Shown here in pieces: positions 21,078 to 32,399 of a stretch of DNA of 64,000 bases (position 1 is the stretch's first letter; each line of letters opens with the position of its first letter). The notes beneath the pieces were generated by a model. That model did no database searches. It was given only the letters and a program-made list of their open reading frames with translations, and was not told the DNA's origin. The stretch lies in assembly GCA_022695795.1 (NCBI GenBank), contig MU404093.1:248001-312000 (forward strand). The letters run 5' to 3'. The position numbers and the translations under genes were made by a program. The DNA comes from Biscogniauxia marginata (taxonomy: Eukaryota > Ascomycota > Sordariomycetes > Xylariales > Xylariaceae).

Positions 21078-22232
21078 ATGGCGGAGTCACCAATGTATCA
21101 TTTCCAAGTACAAGTCGACGACTCCTCAACCTCTCGCGTCTGCTCTGGACCGAGTTTTCTATCGGATTTGATTCAGAGCGATGGTGAAGCAGAGCGCTTC
21201 GTGGTTCGTTCTGGGTCCAACTCCTATATTCTATTCTTAACACCCACACCCCATTCTTATCCAGAATGGGAGGCCGCTGATGCCATCGAATTTTGCGGTT
21301 ACACCATTACCAAGTCGAAGACATACGGAGTCTGTGTCTTTTCCCTGAGAGAGGCAAAACTCATTGGCAAAGAACCATCTAGCCAATGCATGATTCTGTC
21401 CATTCTCAAAATTACAAGCCCTGGAGCAGGTTCTGTGCGGGATGTACAGACCCTCCAGTTCATGAAGCAGTCTCCAGCCAGTTTACCATGGGTTCATAGC
21501 AATAACTGGATGAGTAAACACCTGGGGAAAAGAAGCCGCCAAATAATCTTTCTCGCATTTCTGACTATCTTGGTGGCTTCCGGCATTGCTTTCGTAGCAT
21601 TTCGCTCAACCTTTAACCACTCCAACGAGGGCATCTGGGTGCGCTATAATACCATCGGAAGCGTAGGACCGCGCTACCAGCTGCAGTTTGACCACCACAA
21701 CGTATCCGAGTGGGAAGAGCGTTACCCCAATCCCAACCAAGAGTGGTTTGTCCGAATCGACGACCAAGCCATGGTCCCTCTGGATCTTGTGGATGACGAG
21801 GAGCTGCGCTACCAGCGCTGGTTCCAAGAGAGGTATCCCGAAGCTGACGAAGTTCGTCGCGAGGGAAGATATCTTACCGAGGCTTTCCTCAGCGACCCAG
21901 ACGCGATACAGGTCCCAGTAGACAAGACCTTCCACATGGCCCATTGCGTTGTGGCACTGCGACGCTATTGGACGGCTCGAGAGTCCAAATCGCACGTCTG
22001 CCCGCGCGATATTGACTACAAGCACATGAAGCATTGCTTGGACGCATTGGACATGTGGGCATTCCCTGAAGGACCTCGACGTTCCTTGCCACTGTCGCCT
22101 TCCATGGAGCATGACTCTACAGTCCAGAGGCGTGATGATCACCACCAACATAACAATGGAAACGACAGGTATTGGGTCGACGATTCAGATGATTCGAGGC
22201 TAGTCTGGAGAACCAAGGTATGCTTTAACTAA
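21078..22232 (+). CDS. UstYa/DUF3328-like membrane protein with long N-terminal extension
   Basis: 384-residue protein. One membrane segment at about residues 155-177 is followed by a lumenal domain with two HxxHC motifs, FHMAHC (286-290) and YKHMKHC (316-320), 30 residues apart. Paired HxxHC motifs define the UstYa family, which includes oxidases that cyclise or hydroxylate fungal RiPPs. The spacing and flanks (ALRRYW, HVCPRDIDY) point to a subgroup distant from classical UstYa. Unlike usual members with a short cytosolic tail, about 150 residues precede the membrane segment here, and they match nothing I recognise. A start at Met145 would give a conventional protein. The last codons (KVCFN) overlap a possible donor (AAGGTATGC), so a further exon may exist. 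It lies between the peptide precursor and a second UstYa-type gene. Confidence 0.72.
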   Translation: MAESPMYHFQVQVDDSSTSRVCSGPSFLSDLIQSDGEAERFVVRSGSNSYILFLTPTPHSYPEWEAADAIEFCGYTITKSKTYGVCVFSLREAKLIGKEPSSQCMILSILKITSPGAGSVRDVQTLQFMKQSPASLPWVHSNNWMSKHLGKRSRQIIFLAFLTILVASGIAFVAFRSTFNHSNEGIWVRYNTIGSVGPRYQLQFDHHNVSEWEERYPNPNQEWFVRIDDQAMVPLDLVDDEELRYQRWFQERYPEADEVRREGRYLTEAFLSDPDAIQVPVDKTFHMAHCVVALRRYWTARESKSHVCPRDIDYKHMKHCLDALDMWAFPEGPRRSLPLSPSMEHDSTVQRRDDHHQHNNGNDRYWVDDSDDSRLVWRTKVCFN

Positions 22233-22768
22233 GTCTTAGTTATAAAAAATATCTTGTACTTCTTCGAGAGAACTACCTTGTTTTCCGCTTTGCTATATGC
22301 TGAAGATTGGCTACACGTCTTTTACATGAGGGTTATATGCTTTATCAGAAATCTGTCTTTTTTCCCGCAAGGTTTCATCAATTAAATAAGTCTGCTAGTT
22401 ATCATGTAAAAATCCTTCGCTACTAGAATCATGAATCTGAAGAGATTTCACTCTTATGATAGGTGCTTTAAACCTCGTCTTAGTCTTAGTAGTTTCTTGA
22501 AAAGCCTTTGTTTCACTTCTGGTCGGCATTATAATTATGGAACATTTTGTTTTACAAATGACATCAAGCCACTAAGGATAATTTAAACCCTTACAACAGG
22601 CCACGCTATTGTAACAGAATGAAAGTTTTTATCAAGACTTGGATATAACCTTTAAATGAACCTACCTGTCAAATAATCCTATCATTTAGGAAGTACAAAA
22701 TATTCTTGTATCTCAAGGAGTAGATATAAAGTTCAGCGTAATCTAGATTCTCTACCACTAATATTCGG

Positions 22769-23867
22769 CTAACCAGCGTGGTCATCCGGGAACGTTGGAA
22801 TATCCCAATTTCCTGCCCCATGTAGAACGTTTTCCTTTGTCCACGCATATAATTCCTCAAAGTTCTTACATTTATGCACCACATTGAAATCCGCTGCCGG
22901 AAACTCGTGCCCTGGGAGGTCTTCCGTCAAAATAGGCGTCATCTCTGCCGTACATTGGAGTTGCATCCTCAAAATTTCAACACAGTGGTCTAAGATCAGA
23001 ATCAGTACAAATAGTCTCAGGTAGAATAATTGAATATATAGGTCCTCACCAAGATGAGCTCGTGTGATACTCGCAGAATGTTCGGAAAAGAAAGGGTGAC
23101 TGGTATAATAGTGCTCGGGGTACGAGGCCATGCGGAGCATATTCTGTTTGTAGCGCTATGCATAAGCAGGATGAATTAAGAATCGATTTGATAGGCCTTC
23201 GTACAACTTTTTATTATGAATTCTGGGCACTTACTAGGCAGTGTAGCTGATGGAAGACTTCCGGATAGCCGGCAATGCCGCCACCTCGAGAATCGGGGAT
23301 GCGAGTCCAGTTTCGTTTAGAACTCTTGTGTATGAGAGCTAACTCATTGTCGTCAATGCGGATAGGCACTCCACCAACTATAATGCGTCAGAGTTTCAGA
23401 CCATATGAGATGGACATGGCAATCGGCAGTACTCATCCACAGCTCATCCCACGCTCTATCAACATCGTCTCCAGCGCCGCGGTAAGGGGATGGTTTGAAG
23501 AAATCTCCCTCGATTTTGACATCCTGATATCGTATGAGACTAATTGCCGGCGCTGGCGGTTTGTAAGACCTCACAAGTGTATGATAAAGATAGATTAATC
23601 AAACTCACACCAGGTTGCTGTCTCAAGAGCACACGCTGCGTTGTTCCGAAATTGAGATCCTACCAAGAAGGTAGCAACCGTCCAAAATATGAGACCGATG
23701 ACCCAGATGGCTGTTAGAAGAGGTCTGTTTCCATTTTGTGGGATGGATTTAGCATCTTGCTTCTCGTAATCTGGAGAGGACAACAGTGTCTCCGTACTAA
23801 GAGGACTATAGATGGAATTGATAGTCCGGCCGCGAGCAAAAGTCTTTGCTTTTTGGTATACAAACAT
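22769..23867 (-). CDS. UstYa-family (DUF3328) oxidase
   Basis: Five exons by eye: 23867-23609, 23552-23433, 23377-23235, 23155-23050, 22989-22769. The spliced protein is about 280 residues. A short cytosolic N-terminus (YSPLSTETLLSSPDYEKQ) precedes a membrane helix (LTAIWVIGLIFWTVATFLVG). The lumenal family landmarks follow in order: SPAISLIRYQDV, the signature PSPYRGAGDDVDRAWDELW, GYPEVFHQLHCL (first HxxHC), YPEHYY, and HLDHCVEILRMQLQC (second HxxHC). The C-terminus WDIPTFPDDHAG is short. Characterised relatives catalyse oxidative ring closure in dikaritin RiPPs and work in the secretory pathway. Location 3.2 kb from the repeat precursor supports a shared pathway. Introns sit at typical places for the family, including one right after the first HxxHC. 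All key residues are present. Confidence 0.88.
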
Positions 23868-25174
23868 ATTGAACGAGAACAGAGGTCGAAGTCAACGATA
23901 TTGCGAATTTGTTACTGAAGTTGGACGGCAAATAGTCATTACTGCCAGTACAAAAAAAGAGAATCATGCCCTTTACAGTTGAAACAAACAAATATCTCTT
24001 GCACAGCCAATTTACGGGCAGGTCATACAAGATTACCGGATAGTATCGAGTAAGTGGCTATCATCCACTCTGAGAAAGTACTGGCTTACGTGCATTGTGC
24101 TTTCGATGTTGTTCGCACATTTACGCGCTGCCCCAATTCCCAAAACAAGTATAAGATGAGCACGCGATAGCGTAGCTTTCTTGTATACCAACCCTGCCGC
24201 TCTATAGTTATTTTTCCCGAGAGCTTGTGACTAATAGATCGTCAACTAATAGGCTATAACCCACAGTCGAAAGCAAAGTTCTAGAGCTCTTTTCCGATAT
24301 TACCTGCTTTAGAGCCTTATGTGTTTTCAGCTGACTTTTCATTAATCCTGGTCACCTGCTTCCCACGGAATGGTTCCACGAACTTTCTCAACTTCGGGTC
24401 AATGCTAGGCGACATATGGCACAACATTTACTGGAAGGAAATGAATTCACCGCCTGAACTGTGGTAACATGAAGCGAGAAAAGCAAGAGCAATGATATTA
24501 TGGTGTAACAATATCCAACGATTTCACAAGCCTGCGGTCAGACGGCACAGTAATATATGCATGTCTTACGGGCTTGAATACTGGTAACGAGCAATTAATG
24601 CGATGGGGCTGATGCTTGTTTACGGACCCTTTTGGCCGACAAAAAGCGAACCTCGACCGTTAGCCAATCCATTTGGCTGAATTCTATATTGGCTCACACT
24701 CTCGTAAGATTATCGGTCGTTTGGCCGCGGCTTGTTGTCGGCAAGTTAACTCCACTGCGGAGGGACAGGACTCGTAGGATGATGCAATGCAATAATCTGT
24801 ATAGATCAAGTTCTTTCGCACAGTATACCTCAGATTCCGCGGCTCATCCTTAACTACCGGGTCTTTACAAGGAGAACCTATCATATCTCTTGCTACTAAT
24901 ACAGCAAGCGGGTTACAACCTCGGGGCACCCACGGAGCGCTTCCGTATGCCTGTCTTGTGATCACTAGCTTGTTGTCAAGTTTTCGCGGTCATTATTTTC
25001 ATTCATGACGCTCATCTAGGACTTGGTGTTCTGCCTAGGCCATGATGGCCATAGAATCTTGCTACATGTCGCAATCTCGATTCCGATGACTACGTCGCCT
25101 CGTTATTCACTTTGCCCCTTCACAATCCCTAAGATTCTTCGTCAAGAGGACTCTACCCCTTTTCAGGTTCATTC
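23868..25174. other. Intergenic between UstYa-type gene and DOMON gene
   Basis: The two flanking genes diverge, so this 1.3 kb should hold both promoters. I see no coding sequence or clear regulatory motif beyond short AT-rich stretches. Confidence 0.55.
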
Positions 25175-26715
25175 ATGGCGCCTAGACTGGTTTTCTTTGC
25201 TTTCCTACTGTCTCTTATCACCCGGCACTGTTATGCGTTACTCGGCCAGGTCTGCCAATTTGATGATGTACGAGACATAGATATTTGTATTGTTTTCTCA
25301 TCTTTGAGCCTCGATGCTTCCTCATATCACCTTGCATTCTCCGGGAAATTCTCCAGAGGTCTTGGATGGGCCGCTTTTGGACGGGGCGTCGCCATGGATG
25401 GGGCGCTCATGTTCCTCTTTTACCCCAATAACGCCCTTGATGGTACGGTTAACTCCCGACAACCGACTCTTGGAGCCAATATTAACTCTTAGTATATAGG
25501 CCTCACAGTGAGCGTGAGATCGACCACGTAGGTAAAGCCCTAATAGTTGCGTACGTGACCATGTGTAACGAAGTGGCCGCTGAAACTTGCTCTATCTAGG
25601 GGGCACTACCCACCAGCTCTCTTCGGCTCTCATGCTCAACTTTCACTACTTCACACATCAGTCACTAGCGAAGGTTATTATACAGCAGAAATAATATGCC
25701 ATGCTTGTCGATTAGGCGATGAGCATCTTGCTGACGAGAGCTGGATCTGGTCAGTCAATACCAACCAAAGGTTGCAAACGGACGATGTCCAAGCTGAACT
25801 ACAGATGCACATAGCATATGGTAGGTTTACTTCAGTCTAATTTACAAGCGTACACTGATGGGTTGAAAGACTACTTTAGCACTATGGTGCAAAGCGACGA
25901 TGTGCTACACGGAGATCTACTGAGCGTCTCCGGCAATCGTAGCTCAACCATTAAGCAGATCGCAGGGGATAGGGGGAAGCACGCTACGGGCGCCTTGGTT
26001 ACTAGTCATGGCGTGATCATGCTATGTTCTTTCTTGATCCTGTATCCTGTAGGAATTCTTGCAATGGCCAGGGGTAGCAAACATTCATTCCCGGTTCACG
26101 CTGGCATCCAGCTGTTCGCTACTGTTTGCGTATTGCTAGGAATTATCCTAGGACTAAGCAAATCTAGGTTCTTCAAAGATGTAAGTCATCTATTCTTCCT
26201 TGATCTAGATGTATAACAGATCTCCATGTGTCTAACCTTGACCATTAGACAGTTTACATGGCTGTCTTATCCCATGGAATTGTTGGGTTGGCAGTTTTCA
26301 CTCTATTGGTCCTTCAAATAACCCTTGGTCTCAGGCATCATAGCATCTTTATGAAAACTCGAGCTCCGACCATTTTCTCAAATTATCACAAACGCATCGG
26401 CTTCATGGTAACAGCTGGGGGATTCTTAAACACTATTTTGTACGTCGTCACCTTCACCTTGCTCTTCCCCTAGATGAAAAAACAATAGTTTGAACTAACA
26501 TGAAATACAGTGGGCTTTACATCTCTAATAATCGCGACTTCTCTGCCACACCTTTAACGATAGTCGTGGCGCTTTGCGTGATTTGGGCATTACTTCTATT
26601 GCTCGTGAAGAACTGGAAATCTGGGCAAAGGGTCATTGAAAAGCAAGATCGGGGAAACAGCAATAATGCAGAGCTGGAGGGATTTCTCCAGGATCAAAAT
26701 TTATTGCAAGACTAA
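25175..26715 (+). CDS. DOMON-cytochrome b561 membrane protein
   Basis: Signal peptide (MAPRLVFFAFLLSLITRHCYA), a DOMON (iron reductase cytochrome) domain, then a cytochrome b561 core. DOMON landmarks are GWAAFGRGVAMDGALMFLFYP, then LTVSVRSTTG, HACRLGDEHLADESWIWSVN and LQMHIAYDYF. The b561 part has candidate haem His residues in VTSHGVIMLC, FPVHAGIQLF, VLSHGIVGLA and NYHKRIGF, on four predicted helices, then a last helix (IVVALCVIWALLLLLV) and a cytosolic tail. Several introns are needed, including a 49-bp one near 25,820 (GTAGGT/GAAAG) that removes an apparent frameshift. Such proteins move electrons across membranes, sometimes to extracellular oxidases such as LPMOs. Here it faces away from the UstYa-type gene. 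A role in the peptide locus is possible but not shown. N-terminal exon boundaries are less certain than the membrane part. Confidence 0.82.
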
Positions 26716-27377
26716 GCGTGAGCGGAGTGAACTGGCTGAAACCCGAAACCGAAGCTTTGTCTCAATTTTCACGAACTGCCTGTTAAAATTGGACACGACC
26801 AAGGCTGTGGTGTCTCATATTATTCTGTCGGGAAATGAAGCATATAAAATAAGGTGTAAATGAACTCACCCTCACCCAGTTGAGGTGGGTAAGAAACTCA
26901 GGCGCTCACCACCCTTGTTTGGGTAAGCGTTCGTCCCGAGATCTCCCCTTTCTTAAATCAACGCTAAAGAAGCAAGGCTACTATATAATATTCCGTTTAA
27001 ATGGCACCGCAAACTGAATTTTATAGTCTTATAGTACTAGCCATAACAAACTTTTAAAGGGCCATATAAAAGCACTAAGAAATGTTATATCGACATTAAG
27101 GGACTTATTTAGCGGTAGCAAGACCCTTGAAAATAGAAAGAAACTTTAAAACTAATATCCTTTATTAAATCGATACTTAGATTAAACATGGTAGTATTTA
27201 ATGACTATAAGGAACATTTTATCATTATCTAACTATCTATTTCTACATAGACTAGCGTGCCGTGACCACCGTGCTGGCAATTTTTGGGCTTGGGATTTCT
27301 CAAACCATTCGGAACTCTTTCGAAACACCTAGCCTTTATATGGCTTGCTGAAGGTAGTGTTTCTGTAGTGACCTCTA
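26716..27377. other. Intergenic, AT-rich
   Basis: Convergent 3' ends of the DOMON and UDP-glucose dehydrogenase genes. The stretch 27,000-27,250 is strongly AT-rich. An imperfect stem (CACCCAGTTGAGGTGGGT and nearby CACCACCCTTGTTTGGGT) lies at about 26,875-26,930. No gene seen. Confidence 0.5.
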
Positions 27378-29130
27378 TTACGAGGCCTGGTACATTGATG
27401 GACGTCCGATGCCGTCAATGCAGAACCCCAAGTCTGTGAGACGATGGTTAAGAAAGTTGTGACCATCAAATATGAACTTTGGACCTTGCATGCTGTCGGC
27501 AATCCTCTCCCAGTCAACACAATCACTGCTGATCTCAATAGTACAAGTTACTACCATCTTAGAGTCAGTAATGATCCAGGAGCATTTGCGCAGAAACTCA
27601 AAGCAAGTCGGGAGTGGTTCTTACCAATGTTGTCCATCTTAATATCTGAGCCTGTCGTCGAGAAATTAATGTCTTGTACAGATGGTAAATACTGCAGTTG
27701 GTCCCATGAGTTGAGTATTGCGATTCCGCTGGCCCCGTCGCATGCCTCATAAACGTCGGTACAAACGAAAACCTGTTCATCAATCTTGTACTGGTCCCCA
27801 CCCAAGCTAGCACGTATATCTTGCCAAATATGGGCCTTTTCAACCAATGGGTCGAATATTTTAATCTGGTATCCTAAAAGCACTAGGTCCCGAATCACAG
27901 GGATGGCAGGAGACTCCCGAGTGTCGTCGGTATCTGGCTTGAACGCAAACCCAAGCATCGCCAGCACTGTGCTGCGCCCAATATGATGACTACTTGGAAC
28001 TCGGCTCATGATATTCTCCGTAAACCGCATTGTTTGAAAATAATTTATGTTGACGATGCTTTCGAAATATGAGGCCACTTCAGGTAGATCCAGCTGAGCC
28101 GCCGTGTTAGTTAGATGTAACACATCCTTGGTGAAACAGCTACCGCCAAAGCCGAGGGTTGAACGCAACATGTGCCGACCAATCCGATGATCTAGGCCGC
28201 ACGCTCGCGATACCTGAGTGATATCGGCCCCTATCTTATCGCAGACAGCGCTGAGAGCGTTGATGGAGCTGATTCGCTGCGCTAGCAGGGCATTCGCTGC
28301 GAGTTTGGAAAGCTCGCTCGAGCGGGAATTCATGGTGATGATCTTGTCTTCAGAAACCCATCTAGCGTACAGACTTGCCAGGGCCTCTGCTGCTGCTTTT
28401 CCTTCCGCTGTTTCGTCTGAGCCTATCAGAATCCGATCCGGGTAGAGCAAGTCCTGCACGGCAGTGCCCTCGGCGAGGAACTCGGGGTTCGAAAGGACCT
28501 GGCATTTGATATTAGATCGTAGGTTAGGACTGATTATCTGTTTCGTCGCCTCGGTAGACCCGCATGGGACTGTGCTCTTATTAACGAGGATGATATCTTT
28601 CTCCACCGTCTTAGCGACGTGTTTGACGACAGAATGAAAACTGGTCAGGTTTGGGGCCGCTCCCTTTCCTGGTCCATGCAGCTTTCCAGAGGGTGTTTCG
28701 ACGGCGATGAAAATGATATCCGCGTTGCGAATTGCACTATCAACTTCAGTGCTAAAGAAAAGATTAGGCTTTCGCCGTGGGATCCTTGCTGTAGTTGTCA
28801 TTTGAATTGACCCAAAAGCCGATAGCGGGTGCGAACCTCGCGCTGCCTTAACAGCATCTAGAAGCCCGGGCTCGCTGAAGGGAAGATCGTCAGAGTTCCA
28901 TGCCGCGATACGAAGCGCGTTCTTGTCCACCACGGTGACATCTATCTCAGGAACTTTGAGAGCCATGATGGAACTACTAGGACCACCCTAGAATTGTTGT
29001 CTGTTAGAAACTCCAATATTCTTCACTTGAAGATTTCAAAGAGCTTTGCTCTAGAAGGGGAGAAGAAGAAACGCACAACGTAACCAGCTCCAACACAGCA
29101 GACGTTGATCCTTGGACTCGCATAAACCAT
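27378..29130 (-). CDS. UDP-glucose 6-dehydrogenase
   Basis: Oxidises UDP-glucose to UDP-glucuronate with two NAD+. Three exons: 29130-29077, 28987-27625 and 27550-27378, with introns 28988-29076 (GTGCGT/TCTAG) and 27551-27624 (GTAAGA/GGTAG). The first exon supplies the Rossmann loop, giving NVCCVGAGYVGGP after splicing. The conserved catalytic block GFGGSCFTKDVLHL carries the nucleophilic Cys. NALLAQRISSINALSAVC matches the family substrate-binding helix, and GFAFKPDTDDTRESPA the C-terminal domain entry. The last exon restores the end (GPKFIFDGHNFLNH, IGRPSMYQAS), so the gene looks complete at about 530 residues. UDP-glucuronate decarboxylase, the next enzyme to UDP-xylose, lies at 47.2 kb on the same strand across the transposon nest. 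Such a pair is not a usual housekeeping feature of moulds, which suggests a dedicated sugar pathway. Confidence 0.92.
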
Positions 29131-29320
29131 TGTAAACGTCTATTCGACTATCATTTCCATAGAGGAATTTTAATAAAGTGAATGAAGCACTGGTTTGAGA
29201 TTTCATGAAGAGAGATCTGTGCACCCGCGAATGGTAGTTGCAGGCGCTATAGACTTTGCTAGTTTTATATTTTCTATTATATCTGAAGGAATAGGGTAGA
29301 GTTTAAGTGAACGGGAGTCC

Positions 29321-29330
29321 TATTTATATA
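29321..29330 (-). promoter_or_regulatory. Putative TATA box of the UDP-glucose dehydrogenase gene
   Basis: The minus strand reads TATATAAATA about 190 bp upstream of the ATG at 29,130. Candidate only. Confidence 0.3.
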
Positions 29331-31177
29331 CATGATATAGACCCGTATGACACCATATTTCAATATTCCATGCTGTTTACTCAGTGCCGTTTTGTCACTC
29401 TACATGCCTGTCTCACTATTGACCAATCTTTCGAACATGGTTGTTCTTTTTAGATTTTGCTGACTTCGTTCTGAGTTACCATAATAGGCGTGTGGGGAAA
29501 TTTTGCAGAAATCCGGTAACCCGTTCTTTGCACATGACCATCGACCTGGGGTGTTTTTTTTCTTCAGTGTCGGTAGCGACATCCGGTTTCATCATTGGTG
29601 TCCCTGAGCGGAAGCGAGACCCGTTGCTCGTAGTTCTTTAGTGCCTAACTTATCGAACTCCGTTTGGATGACGCGGATGTCGCTACGGCTCGGGAAGAAG
29701 TAATTATAGCTAGGGATGATAATGGAACAGTAGACAGACCACTTGATACTTATTGTCCATGTTTGATGGGAGACAAGCTGGATTACAGACCGATTCCGGA
29801 GCGAAATCATAAGCACGCAGTAAAGCCTAAACACTACTTCAAGAATTGGAGTGAGATTGAAGTTCAATTCCTACGCAGAAAATATTACATCCACAATTTA
29901 GCAAAGTCAATCGCAGCCAGCCTGCAAACTCTTGAATTGGAAACATAATAAAAAAATTTTTTCGCGTCACATAGTATCGTTTGGGCAGAAGCCAAAGTTT
30001 CCTTGAAACCATGGACATCGAATCTCTTATAAATAGCGCTTCATTTCATCTCTCTGAAGAAGATAAGCGAGTAGTACCATGTAGTCCTAGAAACTTTGAG
30101 TCGCACAGGTGGCAGCAGGTCCAAGATTTTCTTGGTAGGTTTTATCGTTTATTCTTTAGAGATGAACCTACTGGAATTGAGATGACAATTTTCCTCCATT
30201 TCATGTCTAGTTGCTTGAATCTTCAACTAGAGACTAATGAAGATTCTAACACAGCTGCTGGAGAAATGGGCTCACTGAGGCGCAGCTCAATTAACCTACG
30301 CAACTATATCGTTTGGCAGCCCCAAGCCTCCAATGAGTCGGAGGCATAGCGGATGATGATGATGATATTGTTAACGTCCGAAGGACGTGACTATCTAACT
30401 AAGTACATAGTCCCGTTTTTGGCGCGCAGCAATGGCGTATAGGACGACTAGAGTACCTCCGAAGAGACAGAGCTAGTGTATCGCTTGACATAAGAAATAA
30501 GGTATCAGGCGGTAGAAGCTAGTTAGCGTCGGCGCTAACTAAACCGCTTCGGTGACTTTCACCAGGGAAAAACCTCGAATATTTAATCCCCGTTAATAGC
30601 AAGGTACGGTTTAGTACTACTCTCATTACCGATAAATACCCGGGAAACCCCTAAATCGACCGAGGTGTCGTGTATTATTATCGACTATATAAAACCGGGA
30701 GGGTTAAAATTACAACGGGATTCAAACTTACTTACATTTGCGTCTTAAGTAAATACATTACTAAACGCTAACTAACTGCGCTATCTAGCCACGCGAAGTT
30801 AGTTGAAGGCTTCTTGGACAGAGTATTTGGGGAGGGTCTACGATGCTGGAGGAATGAGGATAATTTGCTTTGGTTTAAGCAAAAAACTACCTTTCAAAGC
30901 GTTCGTGAGTTGGAGCATATTCATGTACTGCTGCGAGGCATTGATGACGATGCTATTACAAAGATAACGGGCCAAAAAAAAAGGAACGGAGATAACTTCT
31001 CGTCTTGCGTCGTCTCATTATACCTAGGAGATTTTAAGCTACACTTAGGTATAGAAGGTCCCGAAGAATTAAAACGTAAGAAGCTCGGCGAGTCCTTCGG
31101 ATATCTCTTGCTCTTGCGCGGCCCTAACCACATGTAGTCATTACACGTGTTGCAATACAAGATTGTGAGGTTGCTTT

Positions 31178-31291
31178 ATTAGGTGAAGAGCTATCTAAAT
31201 AGTGTGGGAGGACCTGTTCCTTATATACATGACGGCTGCGGTGACCCTGTACCTGTACATAACAGCCACCCCCTTGGTACCTATTTCAGCA
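31178..31291 (+). repeat. 114-bp dispersed repeat, copy 1
   Basis: Starts ATTAGGTGAAGAGCTATC, contains ATATACATGACGGCTGCGG and TGTACCTGTA, and ends TATTTCAGCA. A similar 114-bp copy in the same orientation lies at 52,811-52,924. Identity appears to be about 75-80% by eye. No coding capacity. It could be the end of a degenerate LTR or a small non-autonomous element. Confidence 0.75.
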
Positions 31292-31523
31292 ACAGGTATT
31301 ATGTACTATAGAGCCCCGGGCGTGTATTCATCTTATTGAAATTATTGCCCGAGGTGTGGATTTGTCGAGACCACGCGAGAGCATCACTAACGGATATCTC
31401 TTCATTAGATATCGTTTTAGAGTTTCTTATATTCAGCCAATTAACTAGTTGCCCCCCTCCTTTTAATCACCATACTATTTTTGTAATTGTAGATAGGCAA
31501 AGTTACAAAACCTTTCGCATGAC

Positions 31524-31951
31524 TGTTACGACCCAACAAGGGTAAAAGGAATTAAGGGTGGTCATGTGATCTAGGGTCACATGACTCCAGAAGGGAGAAT
31601 GCCAAGATTCTCAGTTGTTCTCCTGAGAATCTGGGAGAATGCCAAGATTCTCAATTGTTCTCCTAAAAATTAGAGAGAGTGTAGGTATAACCCCTTATGA
31701 AGGATAAAATATAAATAAATTAGAATTTCCTACATATCTAGTCATTCATTTTTAGTTCCTTAGCTATCAATTTAAGATTATAGTCACTCTTTAATACTAT
31801 AATAAAAATACCTTAAAACCTTTTTAATGAACATAACATTATAAATTAATTAAACTAATTTTAACCCATTATTACCTTTAAATCAAGAAAACCTAATACG
31901 TACTCACTTATGAAATCAACTAACTAAGAATATATAAAGAGATTTATTACA
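31524..31951 (+). repeat. Left LTR of outer element
   Basis: 428 bp, starts TGTTACGA; the 3' end TTTATTACA is the mutated form of TTCGTCACA at the right LTR. U3 holds a tandem duplication of a roughly 40-bp unit around GGGAGAATGCCAAGATTCTC (31,595-31,672). More heavily mutated in its 3' half than the right LTR. Confidence 0.9.
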
Positions 31952-32399
31952 TTTTAATAGCTCCTTAATTAATGCTTAACATTGGTTTAAGAGGAGGGAC
32001 TTTTAGTTAAATAGTCCTAGGATAAATATACCCCTTAAGACTAAAGAGTAATAAAAAAAGAAATGAGTCAAAGAATAACAATTAATAAGCTCTTAAACGA
32101 AAGCTTTAAGCCTTTTTATAGTATAATAAAAAGATTTAAAAAAACCAATACAAGAGTTAATTATAATTATAACTAAAAAAGAGTTATAAGAGGACACCTC
32201 GAAAACTCAACACGAAGAATCATTTAAAGAAAAAAAAGAAAAGGAGGAAAAAACACCTAAAAAAAAAACAAACAAGCAAAATAACCCCTACCTCCTAGAA
32301 ATAAATAACTAAAACCACCCTTAAACGATAGCAACCCTAACAACTTAAACGATAAAAATAATATAATAACTCTCGACGTAAAGGGTTTTAAACTAATTA

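Larger units (their letters stand above)
29131..31523. other. Region with small unrecognised reading frames
   Basis: Three plus-strand frames have some protein-like character but match nothing I know: 29,664-29,948 (94 codons), 29,981-30,349 (122 codons, starting MGRSQSFLETMDIESL; an internal ATG at 30,011) and 30,814-31,137 (107 codons, with LRCWRNEDNLLWFKQ and SLYLGDFKLHLGIEGPEEL). None has a membrane segment or known motif. A (GAT)n tract lies at 30,352-30,366. The interval 30,400-30,800 is rich in short inverted repeats such as AGTTAGCG/CGCTAACT near 30,520. The first 200-300 bp must be the promoter of the dehydrogenase gene. These frames may be decayed gene or transposon pieces. Confidence 0.35.

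Noticed and set aside
25800..25880. Frameshift in the DOMON-b561 gene
   Set aside because: A 49-bp intron with GTAGGT donor, branch-like CTGAT and AAAG acceptor restores the frame.
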